In this document: positions 1 to 10,100 of the stretch, piece by piece
Numbering within the stretch: position 1 is the first letter of the stretch
Layout of the letters: each line of letters opens with the position of its first letter
NCBI GenBank assembly: GCA_039029935.1
Contig: JBCCFC010000210.1
Coordinates: forward strand, 1 to 13,741
Direction: 5' to 3'
Origin: G039029935 sp039029935
GTDB lineage: Bacteria > Chloroflexota > Anaerolineae > Caldilineales > Caldilineaceae
DNA length: 13,741 nt
The notes under the pieces: generated by a model
What the model was told of the DNA's origin: nothing
Seen by the model: the letters and a program-made list of their open reading frames with translations, nothing else
Databases searched by the model: none
Translations under genes and position numbers: made by a program

Positions 1-77
1 ACAGATAACCAATCTGTGTTACTGGGAAGTATCGTAGGTTGGCTACCTGCGCCACAGATGACCAATCTGTGTTACTG
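1..77. repeat. Hairpin-forming intergenic repeats at left edge
   Basis: A 24-base unit beginning ACAGAT at 1-24 recurs at 54-77 with a single difference (A7 versus G60). Each copy is a small hairpin: ACAGAT (1-6) pairs with ATCTGT (12-17), and CACAGAT (53-59) pairs with ATCTGTG (65-71). Between them lies a third hairpin of the same size, CGTAGGT (33-39) with ACCTGCG (45-51), including one G-T wobble and a five-base loop. Alternating hairpins suggest a REP- or MITE-like intergenic repeat cut by the window edge. The plus frames contain stops, so I do not read it as coding. It could also include the transcript end of a gene to the left, although no T-run follows any stem. Confidence 0.6.
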
Positions 78-195
78 ATTTACACTTTTGTATTTAATAA
101 TAAGTGTATCAATTGCCTCCTCATCAATCGCAAAATCATAGACCATCCATATGGAAAAGTAGATGTACTAACCTATATGGATAATCTATCTGTTA

Positions 196-211
196 TGATG
201 CTTACGCATCA
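196..211. promoter_or_regulatory. Inverted repeat, possible operator
   Basis: TGATGC (196-201) and GCATCA (206-211) are perfect inverted halves around the four bases TTAC. The site ends five bases before a -35-like hexamer at 217-222 and has no T-run after it, so an operator is more plausible than a terminator. The binding protein cannot be named. Confidence 0.3.
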
Positions 212-216
212 GACAA

Positions 217-245
217 TTGATATCAGCACACAAAATTTTTAGTAT
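217..245 (+). promoter_or_regulatory. Candidate sigma-70-type promoter, possibly leaderless
   Basis: TTGATA (217-222) matches five of six -35 consensus bases. After a 17-base spacer, TAGTAT (240-245) matches four of six -10 bases and also fits TANNNT. The -10 box ends six bases before the ATG at 252, so transcription would start at or next to the start codon. No Shine-Dalgarno sequence precedes that ATG, which agrees with a leaderless message. In AT-rich DNA such matches can arise by chance. Confidence 0.35.
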
Positions 246-251
246 GGCATA

Positions 252-1037
252 ATGGATTCATTGACAGGTATTCTACTAAATATTGAACGTTTCTTACCAA
301 CAATCACCATTGTTCTCGTCACCCTGATTACAGCATTTTTGACCCGTTGGACATTACAAAGGTATCTATCAAAAATCACAAATCGGGCACGCATCTTTGC
401 TGATCTTGCTTGGTTGGTCGTCATCGTGATTGGTTTTGTTACATTTGTCTATGTAACAGAGACAGACCCTGGCATCATTTTGTTGGTTGCCAGTTTAATC
501 GGTACAACAGCGTCATTTGCCTTTACCGATTTGCTCCAGCAGTGGTTATCACAGGGTCGTATCGCTTTTGATAGCCATCTAAAAATTGGTGATTTGATTA
601 CGACTGGTGACTATAAAGGGTATGTTCGAGAAATCACCAGTAGTTCGTTGGTGCTTGAGACATCGGAACGAGAATTGGTGATCATTCCCGCCTCGCAAGT
701 TGTGGAAAGCGAGTTGATGAATCATACAGACATTGAAGGCGCACCTGTCTATGTGCGCTTTCCCGTCTATGCCCCCGGTGTCGCTCGTTGGCGAATCAAA
801 AAAGCCCTGTATGAAGTAGCATTGGCTTGCCAATATCGACTAGAGGGTGATGAGTTTGATCCAGAAATCCATCACAAGGTTGATGGTTGCGAAGTATGGA
901 CCATTAAGCTCTATGTTGTTGATAGCTTCTCAACAGATGTCGAGGAAACCGAAATTTCTATGATGGGCACGGATCGACTTGAATCAATGGGTGTCTTTGT
1001 GGGTCAAGTTAATTTTGAAATGGGGATGGGAGAGTAG
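252..1037 (+). CDS. MscS-family small-conductance mechanosensitive channel
   Basis: This 261-residue inner-membrane protein matches the compact MscS architecture. Hydrophobic helices lie near residues 14-31, 51-68 and 74-97. The third is followed directly by the soluble beta domain (about 110-165), with the family pattern of a GD turn (GDLITTGDYKGYV), strands of Leu/Val/Thr, and VIIPASQVV in place of the usual 'IPN' segment. A mixed alpha/beta C-terminal domain fills the rest. Family members open under membrane tension to release solutes during osmotic downshock, and some have other ion-channel roles. An ATG at 243 is followed two codons later by a stop, so 252 is the first usable ATG. No ribosome-binding site is visible. 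The next gene begins 42 bases downstream on the same strand with no terminator between. The IPN motif reads IPA and the pore helix lacks a clean Gly/Ala pattern, so this is a divergent member. Confidence 0.88.
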   Translation: MDSLTGILLNIERFLPTITIVLVTLITAFLTRWTLQRYLSKITNRARIFADLAWLVVIVIGFVTFVYVTETDPGIILLVASLIGTTASFAFTDLLQQWLSQGRIAFDSHLKIGDLITTGDYKGYVREITSSSLVLETSERELVIIPASQVVESELMNHTDIEGAPVYVRFPVYAPGVARWRIKKALYEVALACQYRLEGDEFDPEIHHKVDGCEVWTIKLYVVDSFSTDVEETEISMMGTDRLESMGVFVGQVNFEMGMGE

Positions 1038-1065
1038 CGGCTGGAATCGTTTCGATAATGTGTTC

Positions 1066-1071
1066 AAAGGA
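1066..1071 (+). promoter_or_regulatory. Ribosome-binding site of the giant gene
   Basis: AAAGGA lies eight bases before the ATG at 1080 and supports that start. In the same frame a TAA at 1056-1058 lies upstream with no other start codon between, so translation cannot begin earlier. The channel gene, by contrast, has no such site. Confidence 0.65.
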
Positions 1072-1079
1072 CGCTAGCG

Positions 1080-1187
1080 ATGAAAAATAGAGATGAACAA
1101 GAGGCCCAGCGACGACAAAAAATTATTCATCGTATCCTCTCATTGCTTTTTTTGAGCATCATGGCGCAAACAGGTGGTTTTGGCCTG
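1080..1187 (+). other. N-terminal export signal or signal-anchor
   Basis: Residues 1-14 are highly charged and include RRQK. Residues 15-29 are hydrophobic (IIHRILSLLFLSIMA) with an internal His-Arg, followed by polar and Gly residues. This resembles a signal peptide or uncleaved signal-anchor. A clear AXA cleavage site is absent; the best candidate is after Ala29. Export is inferred mainly from the downstream domains. Confidence 0.5.
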
Positions 1188-4100
1188 ACAGAGCCTTTGC
1201 AGTTACCTAGTGCCCTTTTTATTACCTCTCCTATTGCCGCCGTCATGGGGGACACGATTGCTGAGGAATCGTATGCGGCAGTCACCCAACAGCGTGAAGA
1301 ACTTGCAGCGGCCCGCGCCCTAGAGCCAGACCGCAACAGAGAAGAACTGACCGCCGAAAACTCTGTGCTTGTGGCCGCGCTCAACAACACCGTTGACTCT
1401 GTGGAAACAACCGTAAACACGGTAACAGAACTTGTCACCAATGAGCTAGACGACGTTTTCTTTGCGCCTGCGGACAATTCACTGGGGCAATCTACCGGGC
1501 AACCGAATCAGCAGGTTGAAAATCTGCCAAATTCATTTGGAAACCAAGGTACCAACGACCCATCCATCAGTAATGGCCCCACAGTGGCTTCAAGTGGCGG
1601 CTTAGTTGATCGCATTGCAGAGATTGGCACACCCTTTGTAACCGCATCACAGGCACTGCAAGTGTTGGGTCAGGAAGCATTGAATGCAAGTGGATTATGG
1701 GAGGCGATTGAGGTAGCTCGTCAGTTGGTAAACACAACGGACCAACTCTCCGAAGATACCACTGTCGCGGATAATCTTGGCGAGCGTCCATCTGGCGAGC
1801 AGCTAGACTCGGCTAACACCACTTTGGATGATTCCGCTGAGTCGTTGACGGAATCATCTTCCCAAAATCAACAGGCTGCCCCCACCTTTGTCCCTGCACC
1901 ACAAGCGGTTGCCATCAATACAGACCCATCAACGCTCGTCAACATTACACCCTCTGTACCACCCAATGATTCACCTACACCCACCGTGCCCATCGATACT
2001 TCCTCGACGCTTGTCTCGTCAACATCAATTTCTACATCAATTTCTACATCAACCTCTACACCAGCATCTTCGCTGGTATCCTCCTCCCAATCTTCCGTTC
2101 GTTTGCCTACATCAACGCCGACGTTAACACCAGACGCAAATCATCAAGGGGGCGCAAACGCCACTGGAAATAACATCACTGGAAATAATGCCACTGGTGA
2201 TGGTGTGCTTGGTGAGCAATCAACAACGCTATCGTCTAATACAACTGGTGCATCGGGACAGGGGAGCGGTGTAAATGCCAACAGTAGCGATGCTGTCGAA
2301 AGTGGCACAGATACAGGCACAGACACAGGAGCAGACACAGGAACAGACACAGGAACAGATGAGACTGTGCAAAATTCTGATAGTGACACAACAAGTGACA
2401 CAACAAGTGACACATCAGTGACTATGCCTGACAATACAGCCACTGAACTCGCACAATCAACCCCTACTCCCCCTACTCCCCCCACACCATCAGCAACATC
2501 AACGCCTATCCCACCGACGAACACGCCTATTCCAACGAATACTCTTACGCCATCAAACACACCTATTCCGTCAAATACACCCGTCCATACTCAAACGAAT
2601 ACACCTGTACCCACCAGTACGCCTGTACCCACCAGCACACCACGCCCAGTTGCGACTGCCATCCCTACTCATACGGCCATACCGCAAGATACATCAACGC
2701 CGACGCATACCTTTACACCTACAAATACGCCAACCAATACCTTTACACCTACAAATACGCCAACCAATACCCCCACATTTATTGCAACGCAACCCGCAAC
2801 ACCAACACCCACGCCGACGCTGCCCGCTCTGACACCTACACTGGTGGCTACGGACATGCCCACATCCGCACCCTCACCGCTTGCCATCCCTCTATTGACG
2901 ATGACTGCCATCTTTACACCGACGCTGGACGGGACAGTCGTTGCACCCACGCCAACACTTGTCCCTGTGGATATTGCTGAGGTTGTCCTGCATACGGAGG
3001 GTATTCCAAGAGAGGCAGCGTTAGGGACCTATATTGGGTTGTTTGAGCCGATTGAGGAAGAGGACCTGCCAGCTGAGACCGTTGTGGAGGTCATCCCCGC
3101 AAGTGTGGGTGTCAACCAAAGTCCGAATAATAATATCGACTATTCGATTCAATTTGCTGATATGGGCAGCACTCTAAATGACAATCCCCTTTTCCGCTTG
3201 CAAGGATTCGACCTGTATACCAATGCTGTGTTGGATGAAAATCGCAGCACATTTTTTTTACAAGTGCGCATCACAGCCCCCAATGGGGCAAGTGTTGTGC
3301 GCGCTTATGAAGTCAAGTTTGCGTCACGCCTAGAACCGCCATTTGTACCAACACCCATTCCAGCAGTTGATGCGATTCTACAAGTAGATATCGGCTTGGA
3401 GACATCCAACCCCAATCCAACTGCGGGTGAAAGTGTGCAGTTCACGCCCAATTTGGTCAATACTGGCGATACCACGATTGACAATGTGTTCTTTGTTGTT
3501 GCTATCCCAGAAAACACGACATTTGACAGTGGTAGCAGTGCTGGCGAGTGGTGGCTCTATGACCTTTCTGCGCAGAGAGGCCGCGCAAACAGGCAGACAT
3601 CTCGTCGACCCTGTCCTGACAATGCGGACGCGGGAACAATCTGCTATGCATATTTAGGCTCAGTGACACCAGGGGAGGTCAATGCTGGTAGCCTCCCTCG
3701 TTTTTCGCTGCGCGTATCAGCGGTTGTCAGCGCAGCAGATGCAGAACCGCCGACACTCGAAGTGGTGATGCAAATTGTCGTCGATATTCAAAATACAGAT
3801 GGGAGCATTTCAAGTGCTGCAGAAACCACCGCCCCTGTTAGCGTCGCTGTGATTCCTGTCACCCCAACGGCAACACCATTACCGACGCCATCACCGACAC
3901 CCATGACAATGCTGCTCACGCCTGACCTCCAAACACCACCCCCGACTGTGCAAAGTCTGCCATCACCAACAGTATCATCAACGCCCACGCTCTCAGCCAC
4001 CCCAACCTCAACACCAACCCCGACTGCTACGCCCACAGCAACCCCAACCGTGACATCAACCACAACGCCCCTTATCACGCCAACCTCAACCAGCACGTCG

Positions 4101-7100
4101 TTCCCAACAACAACCCCATCAGTCACAGTGCCCCCGTCAGTCACAGTGTCCCCGTCTGTCACAGTCACTGCCACAAACCCTGTAACGGCAACTATCACTG
4201 TGACCGCCACTGGCACACTCACCCCAACGGCAACCCTCACACCGCTTCCCACGCCGACCAATAGCCCCCCCAACAGCGTATCACTGGATAACAACACGGT
4301 TGCTGAGAATCAACCGCCAGGCGTACTGGTGGGTATGTTAAGTGCCTCCGACCCTGATACGTATTTTGGGTATCTCACCTATGGGTTGGTGTCAGGGGCA
4401 GGTGGAACCCACAACGATCACTTCACCATTGTGAATAAAGAATTGAGGACTGCGGCCAGTCTTGATCATGAGGCAGGGGGATATTCTATACGGGTTCAGG
4501 TCAGCGATAATTTGGGGTTGACCTATGAACAGGTGATCGGCATTAGTGCGACTGACGTCAACGAAGCCCCAAGTGCTGTCGCTGACGCACCAACGACAGA
4601 TGAGGACATGCCTGTTGTGATGCCAGTCGTAGACAATGATACTGATCCCGACGTTGGGGATGTATTGACATTGACGGCGGTCTCTGTCCCCGCCAATGGT
4701 ACGGCTACCATCAGCGGCACAAGACAGGTTGTCTACACGCCCACGCTCAACTTTAATGGTATCGATACCTTTACTTATGTCATTCATGATGGCAATGGAC
4801 AGACCGCAACTGGCTCAGTTGCGGTCACAGTCAATCCAGTGAACGATGCCCCGACCATAGCGACGCCGCCAAGCGTGACGACGGCAACCGTTTCGGTGTC
4901 AATCAGTGATAGCGTTGTCACCAGTGATGTGGATGAACCAGAAGGTGATACACGCACATTGACACTCAATCCAGCCATGAGTTGGCTGACGCTCACGGAT
5001 AACGGAGATGGCACAGGCGCACTCAATGGCATACCGACAGCAGCCGATATCGGCAACAACACGGTCAATGTACAAGTCACCGATGTGGGTGGGCTGACTG
5101 CAACCCATGCTTACACAATCAGCGTCGCTGGTATCCCTGATGTAGCAATCAGCAAATCTGTCACACCAACAACTGTGGCAACAGGCAATCTCATTACCTA
5201 CACCATCGCCTTTACCAACAACGGCACTGCCCCAGCTACAGGGTTGCGTATCATAGACAGCGTTCCCGCTTCACTCACTGTAAGCAGTGTGATCGCCAAC
5301 AATACGACCATTACCAACGTAGGGACCGTCCCTAACTATGATTGGCAGGTGAGCGATCTTGCAGCAGGGGCTAGCGCATCCATTGTGATAGCAGCACAGG
5401 TACAGCCCTATGCCCCAGTGGTGATGACCAACACGGCAACCATCACGCATACGGGTGTGGAGACGAACACACTTGACAACAGCAGTTTTGTGACAATGAC
5501 GGTATCTGAGTTTGTAGACAGCGGACAGAGCCTCACCGCCGCCCGCCGTGCGGTTCTGGGTGATGTCGATGGTGATGGCGACTTGGATGTTCTGCTGGGA
5601 AGCCGTGAAGTCTGGGCGAATTATGGCAATGGTGACTATAGTTTCCAGCAGACGTTGGGTAGTACAGTGGCAATTGGCCTCACCTTGGGTGATATTGACA
5701 ACGATGGTGATTTGGATGCATTCTTTGCAAATCACCTACAGGCTAACACCGTTTGGCGTAATGATGGCACGGGGACATTTGTCGATACTGGACAGGCTAT
5801 GGGTAGTGCGAGTAGCCATGATGTTGAATTGGGTGATTTGGATGGTGATGGAGATTTGGATGCCTTTGTTGCCAACTGGAACGCCAATGCCAGCACTATT
5901 TGGCTCAACAATGGCAATGGTGCCTTTAGCAATAGTGGACAAACACTGGGGGGGGCAAGTTATCGTGTAGCGTTGGGTGATTTGGATGGTGATGGAGATT
6001 TGGATGCCTTGACTGCCAATTGGTACAACCAGCCCAATATCGTTTGGTTGAATGATGGCAGTGGCACATTTAGCATTGGTCAAACCTTGGGTAGTTCAAA
6101 TAGTTTGGGGGTTGCCTTGGGAGATGTGGATGGCGATGGTGATCTGGATGCCTTTATCAGCAATGATAGTAACCAAGCGAACAAAGTCTGGCTCAATAAT
6201 GGGGCTGCGACCTTTACAGATAGCGGTCAAGCCTTGGGGACATCCAGCAGCTATGATGTTGCATTGGGCGATATCGATAACGATGGCGACTTAGATGCCT
6301 TTGTGACTAATTTCAACGGTGAGGCCAACACGCTCTGGCTCAACAATGGTAGTGGTGTCTTTACCGATAGCGGACAAGGCTTTGGCGATACACAGAGTCA
6401 AGACGCGGCACTGGGTGATATTGACAATGATGGGGACTTGGATGTCTTTGTTGCCAATTCGACGGTTGCCAGCAAGGTGTGGTTCAACCCACGTGCCAAC
6501 AGCAATACACTACCGATTGCCCCTACAGGACTGACAAGTAGTGTCGCTGGCGCAACCGTGACTTTTGGTTGGAACGCTGCATCTGATACCGAAACCACCG
6601 ATGCCGACCTGCTCACCTACAACGTCGTCATCACCCACAGCAATGGCGTCTCATTGACCATTAGCCCAATGGCGAATATTGACACAGGGTATCGGCGCAT
6701 TCCGGCAATGGGCAACGCCGGGCAGAGACTGACAGCAACAGTGCAACTCGATGCCGTTGGTCCATACACGTGGTCTGTGCAGGCGATTGACACAGGCTTT
6801 GCAGGGTCGCCATTTGCCACACCCAGCACCTTCCAGATTGCAGGGTTGCCAGGTGGTGTTGCCAGTAACCTGCAACTGTGGCTCAAGGCCGATGCGGGTG
6901 TCACCGAAAGTGGGGGCAGCGTCAGTGCATGGGCTGACCAGAGTGGCAATGGCAATGATGTCACCCAAGCCACAGCAGGCAATCAACCCGCCATCCATGT
7001 AGAAACACTGAACCACAACCCAGTCTTAACCTTTGACGGCGCAGATTGGCTTGTGCGCTCGCCAACGACAATCAATGATTACTTTGCAATCACATCTGGC

Positions 7101-10100
7101 TCAAGTGCCGAGTCTGAGGGGAGTCTCTTTGTTGTGGGGCGCGCATCGGGAGATGCGACCTTTATCAATCAATATGATAATGTTAGCAATTTTGCCCTGA
7201 CAGCAGATATTGTATCCGGCGGTGCGCGCACAGGTTCACGCTCATTGGGCGGTAGTATTTCCGTCACAGACATGACACCATTGCTACTCACTGCGTTAGA
7301 GGCATCGGGCACAAATAATGCTGAACACTATGTGAACGTTGGTAATGCGCTCACAAACACAAACAACACAAATACAATTAATGCAAACGGTCACGAACTT
7401 GTAGTTGGTGCAACCGGGGTAACACATGCTCGTCCGCTGACGGGCGTTGTGGCCGAAGCGTTGGTCTATAACCGTGAATTGGATGACAGCGAACGTAAAC
7501 GCATCGAGTCGTATCTTGCCATCAAATATGGCATTACCCTAGAGAGTAGCGAAAATTATGTTTACAGCAACGGCACAATCCTCTGGGATGCCACCGCTAA
7601 CAGTACCTATCACAACGATGTAACAGGTATCGGCATCGACACGGGCAGCGCACTGACCCAGACGACATCACGTAGCATCAATACTGACAGCCTCGTCACC
7701 ATCACAGGCACGGTTGCCAATATAAGTGATGGGGAATTCTTGCTTTGGGGCAATGACAACGCAGGCACAACCGCATCAACAGACCTGCCTGCTGGCTATA
7801 ACAACCGTCTTCTACGCATCTGGAAAGTGGCAGAAACGGGTGACGTGGGGACGGTCGATATCCGCTTTGATTTGACCAACCTCGTGGTATCCTTGGGCAT
7901 CAACACATCAAACGCTGCTGGCTTTGCGCTCTTGACTGATACAGATACGACGTTGAGCAATGCTACGGTTGTCACAGGCACAACGGGCGCAAGCATCAGC
8001 AACAACATTGTCACCTTCACGGGTGTCGACTTGACCGATGGGCATTATTTCAGCTTGGCCTACCCAATCTTGTTTAGTGAGGATACGATACTCTCGGCGG
8101 TACTCACGCAGCTAACACGCGGAAGCGTCGAATGGGGGGACTATGACAACGATGGTGACCCAGATATATTGCTGACAGGCTATCCGGGGTCGGGTGCTGG
8201 CCTGAGCGAAGTCTATCGCAACGATGGCGGTACCGCCTTTGTCAATGTTGCCAGCTTGGCGGGCATGATCGATGGTGAGGGGGTATGGGGGGACTATGAC
8301 AATGATGGTGACTTGGATATTGCCTTTGCCGACCATCCAAACACAACGATTTACCGCAACAATGGGAATCATACGTTTACTGACATTGGTGCGGGGTTAC
8401 CCACAGGCAGCAGTGGCTGCATTGACTGGGGCGACTATGACAACGATGGCGACTTGGATTTGGTCTTTACCAGCACCAGTGGTGGTTATATCTACCAAAA
8501 TAATGGTGGTTCTTTCGCAGATATCGGCGCAACAATCAGTGCTTTGAGGAGTTGTGGTGTCGATTGGGGGGACTATGACAATGATGGCGACTTGGATATT
8601 ATCCTCATCGGCACCCAGTCAAATAATGTGGGGGACGTCAGACTCTATCGCAATGACAGTGGCACGTTCAACACTGTGAGCGCAGGGTTGCCAGCACTGC
8701 GCTATGCTGATGCCACGTGGGGTGACTATGACAATGATGGCGACTTGGACCTGCTCTTAGTGGGGCAAAGTGTAGGCCGCATCTATCGCAACAATGGCAA
8801 TAGCACCTTTAGCGACATCAATGCCGGATTGACCAGTGGCGGCTTTGTCAATAGTGGCTCATGGGCTGACTATGACAATGATGGCGATTTGGATGTCTTG
8901 GTGTCTGGGCAGGGGCCTGTGACACAACTCTACAGCAACGATAGTGGCTCGTTCGTTGCTGTCCAGACCAGCTTCCAAAATACGCTAGACGGTGAATCGG
9001 CCTGGGCAGACTATGACGGCGATGGGGACCTTGACCTCGTTTTGGTCAATGGTTATTCCAGCAGTGCCAATGCCGTCAAGGTCTATCGTAACAACACTGC
9101 CGCGACCAACACTTCGCCGACTGCACCGACGGGATTGACATCGAGCGTCATTGATAACGTTGTCACGCTCAGTTGGAACGCGGCCAGCGATACGCAGACG
9201 CCAGCGGCTGGCCTCACCTACAACATCGTCATCACCGACAGCACAGGCGTCTCGCAGGCCGTCAGCCCAATGGCGGATGTCGGTACAGGCTATCGCCGCA
9301 TCGCCGACATGGGCAATGCACAACACGGGTTGACGGCAACAGTTGAGTTGGTGGTGGGCGCATACACTTGGAGTGTGCAGGCGATTGACAGTGCTTTTGC
9401 AGGGTCGCCATTTGCCATACCTGCTGTATTTACCTTGACCCAAAAGGCACCGGGAGGTGTTATAGACAACCTGCAACTCTGGCTCAAGGCAGATGCGGGT
9501 GTGACAGAGAGCGGTGGCAGTGTCAGCGTATGGGCCGACCAGAGTGGCAATGATAATGATGCAAGCCAGACAACAGGCACAAGTCAGGTGGCCTATGTCA
9601 CCAGCAGCATCAATGGTCGTCCTGCACTGCGTTTTGATGGCACGGATGACTATTTCGATATACCACTCGATATCGACACTGATGTGCTGGATAAAGTGGC
9701 GGTCTTTAGCGTCTTCAAGGTCTCCGAAACAGGAACTGCTCAATCGGGTATTTGGGGCAATGACAATGGTGACTTTGACCGCTTTTTATTAGTAGAGACC
9801 AATCACACAGATTTGGCCTCAAGCAATGGCTCTACGCAAGAGACTGTCAGCAATGTGATCAGTCGTGGTGGATGGTATATCGCCACCAATATGGACGACC
9901 AAGGCGCAGTCAGCGGTAGCTATCTCTATGTGGATGGTATCCAGAAGCACAATTATACACTCTCTGAGGCTGATAACACGACCAATAACCTCTTTATCGG
10001 TAAATTATGGACAAATGGTAACTACTTTGACAGTGACATCGCCGAAATCATCGTCTATGGCTCGAATACAGATGATCCGCCCCTTCTAGCCGCTGGTCGT

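Larger units (their letters stand above)
78..251. other. AT-rich intergenic region upstream of the channel gene
   Basis: No convincing gene is seen here. An open frame at 39-242 starts inside the hairpin repeats and has an unremarkable composition. The stretch is richer in A and T than the rest of the window. It contains the palindrome TCCATATGGA (146-155), the inverted repeat at 196-211 and the promoter-like hexamers listed separately, so it is best read as the control region of the gene starting at 252. Confidence 0.6.

Noticed and set aside
1..77. CRISPR array
   Set aside because: The two 24-base copies are separated by 29 bases that themselves form a hairpin, only two copies are seen, and no cas gene is present.
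39..242. Open frame of 67 codons upstream of the channel gene
   Set aside because: It starts inside the hairpin repeats, has no ribosome-binding site or recognisable domain, and overlaps the likely promoter and inverted repeat.
1038..1079. Terminator between the two genes
   Set aside because: No stable stem followed by a T-run is found in these 42 bases.
3788..4297. Minus-strand Val/Gly-rich open frame of 169 codons (and similar ones at 2144-2560 and 2669-2950)
   Set aside because: The Val-Gly composition is what the reverse complement of Thr/Pro codons (ACN, CCN) produces; these sit exactly opposite the Thr-Pro linkers.
5548..6534. Plus-strand Met/Trp-rich open frames in the FG-GAP arrays
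   Set aside because: Repeated GATGG/TTGGAT codons read in another frame give Met and Trp runs; the in-frame reading gives perfect FG-GAP blades.
8985..9743. Minus-strand open frame of 252 codons
   Set aside because: It lies wholly antisense to clear FG-GAP, Fn3-like and LamG-like coding sequence and has no domain sense; a similar shadow occurs opposite the matching repeat at 6651-7016.
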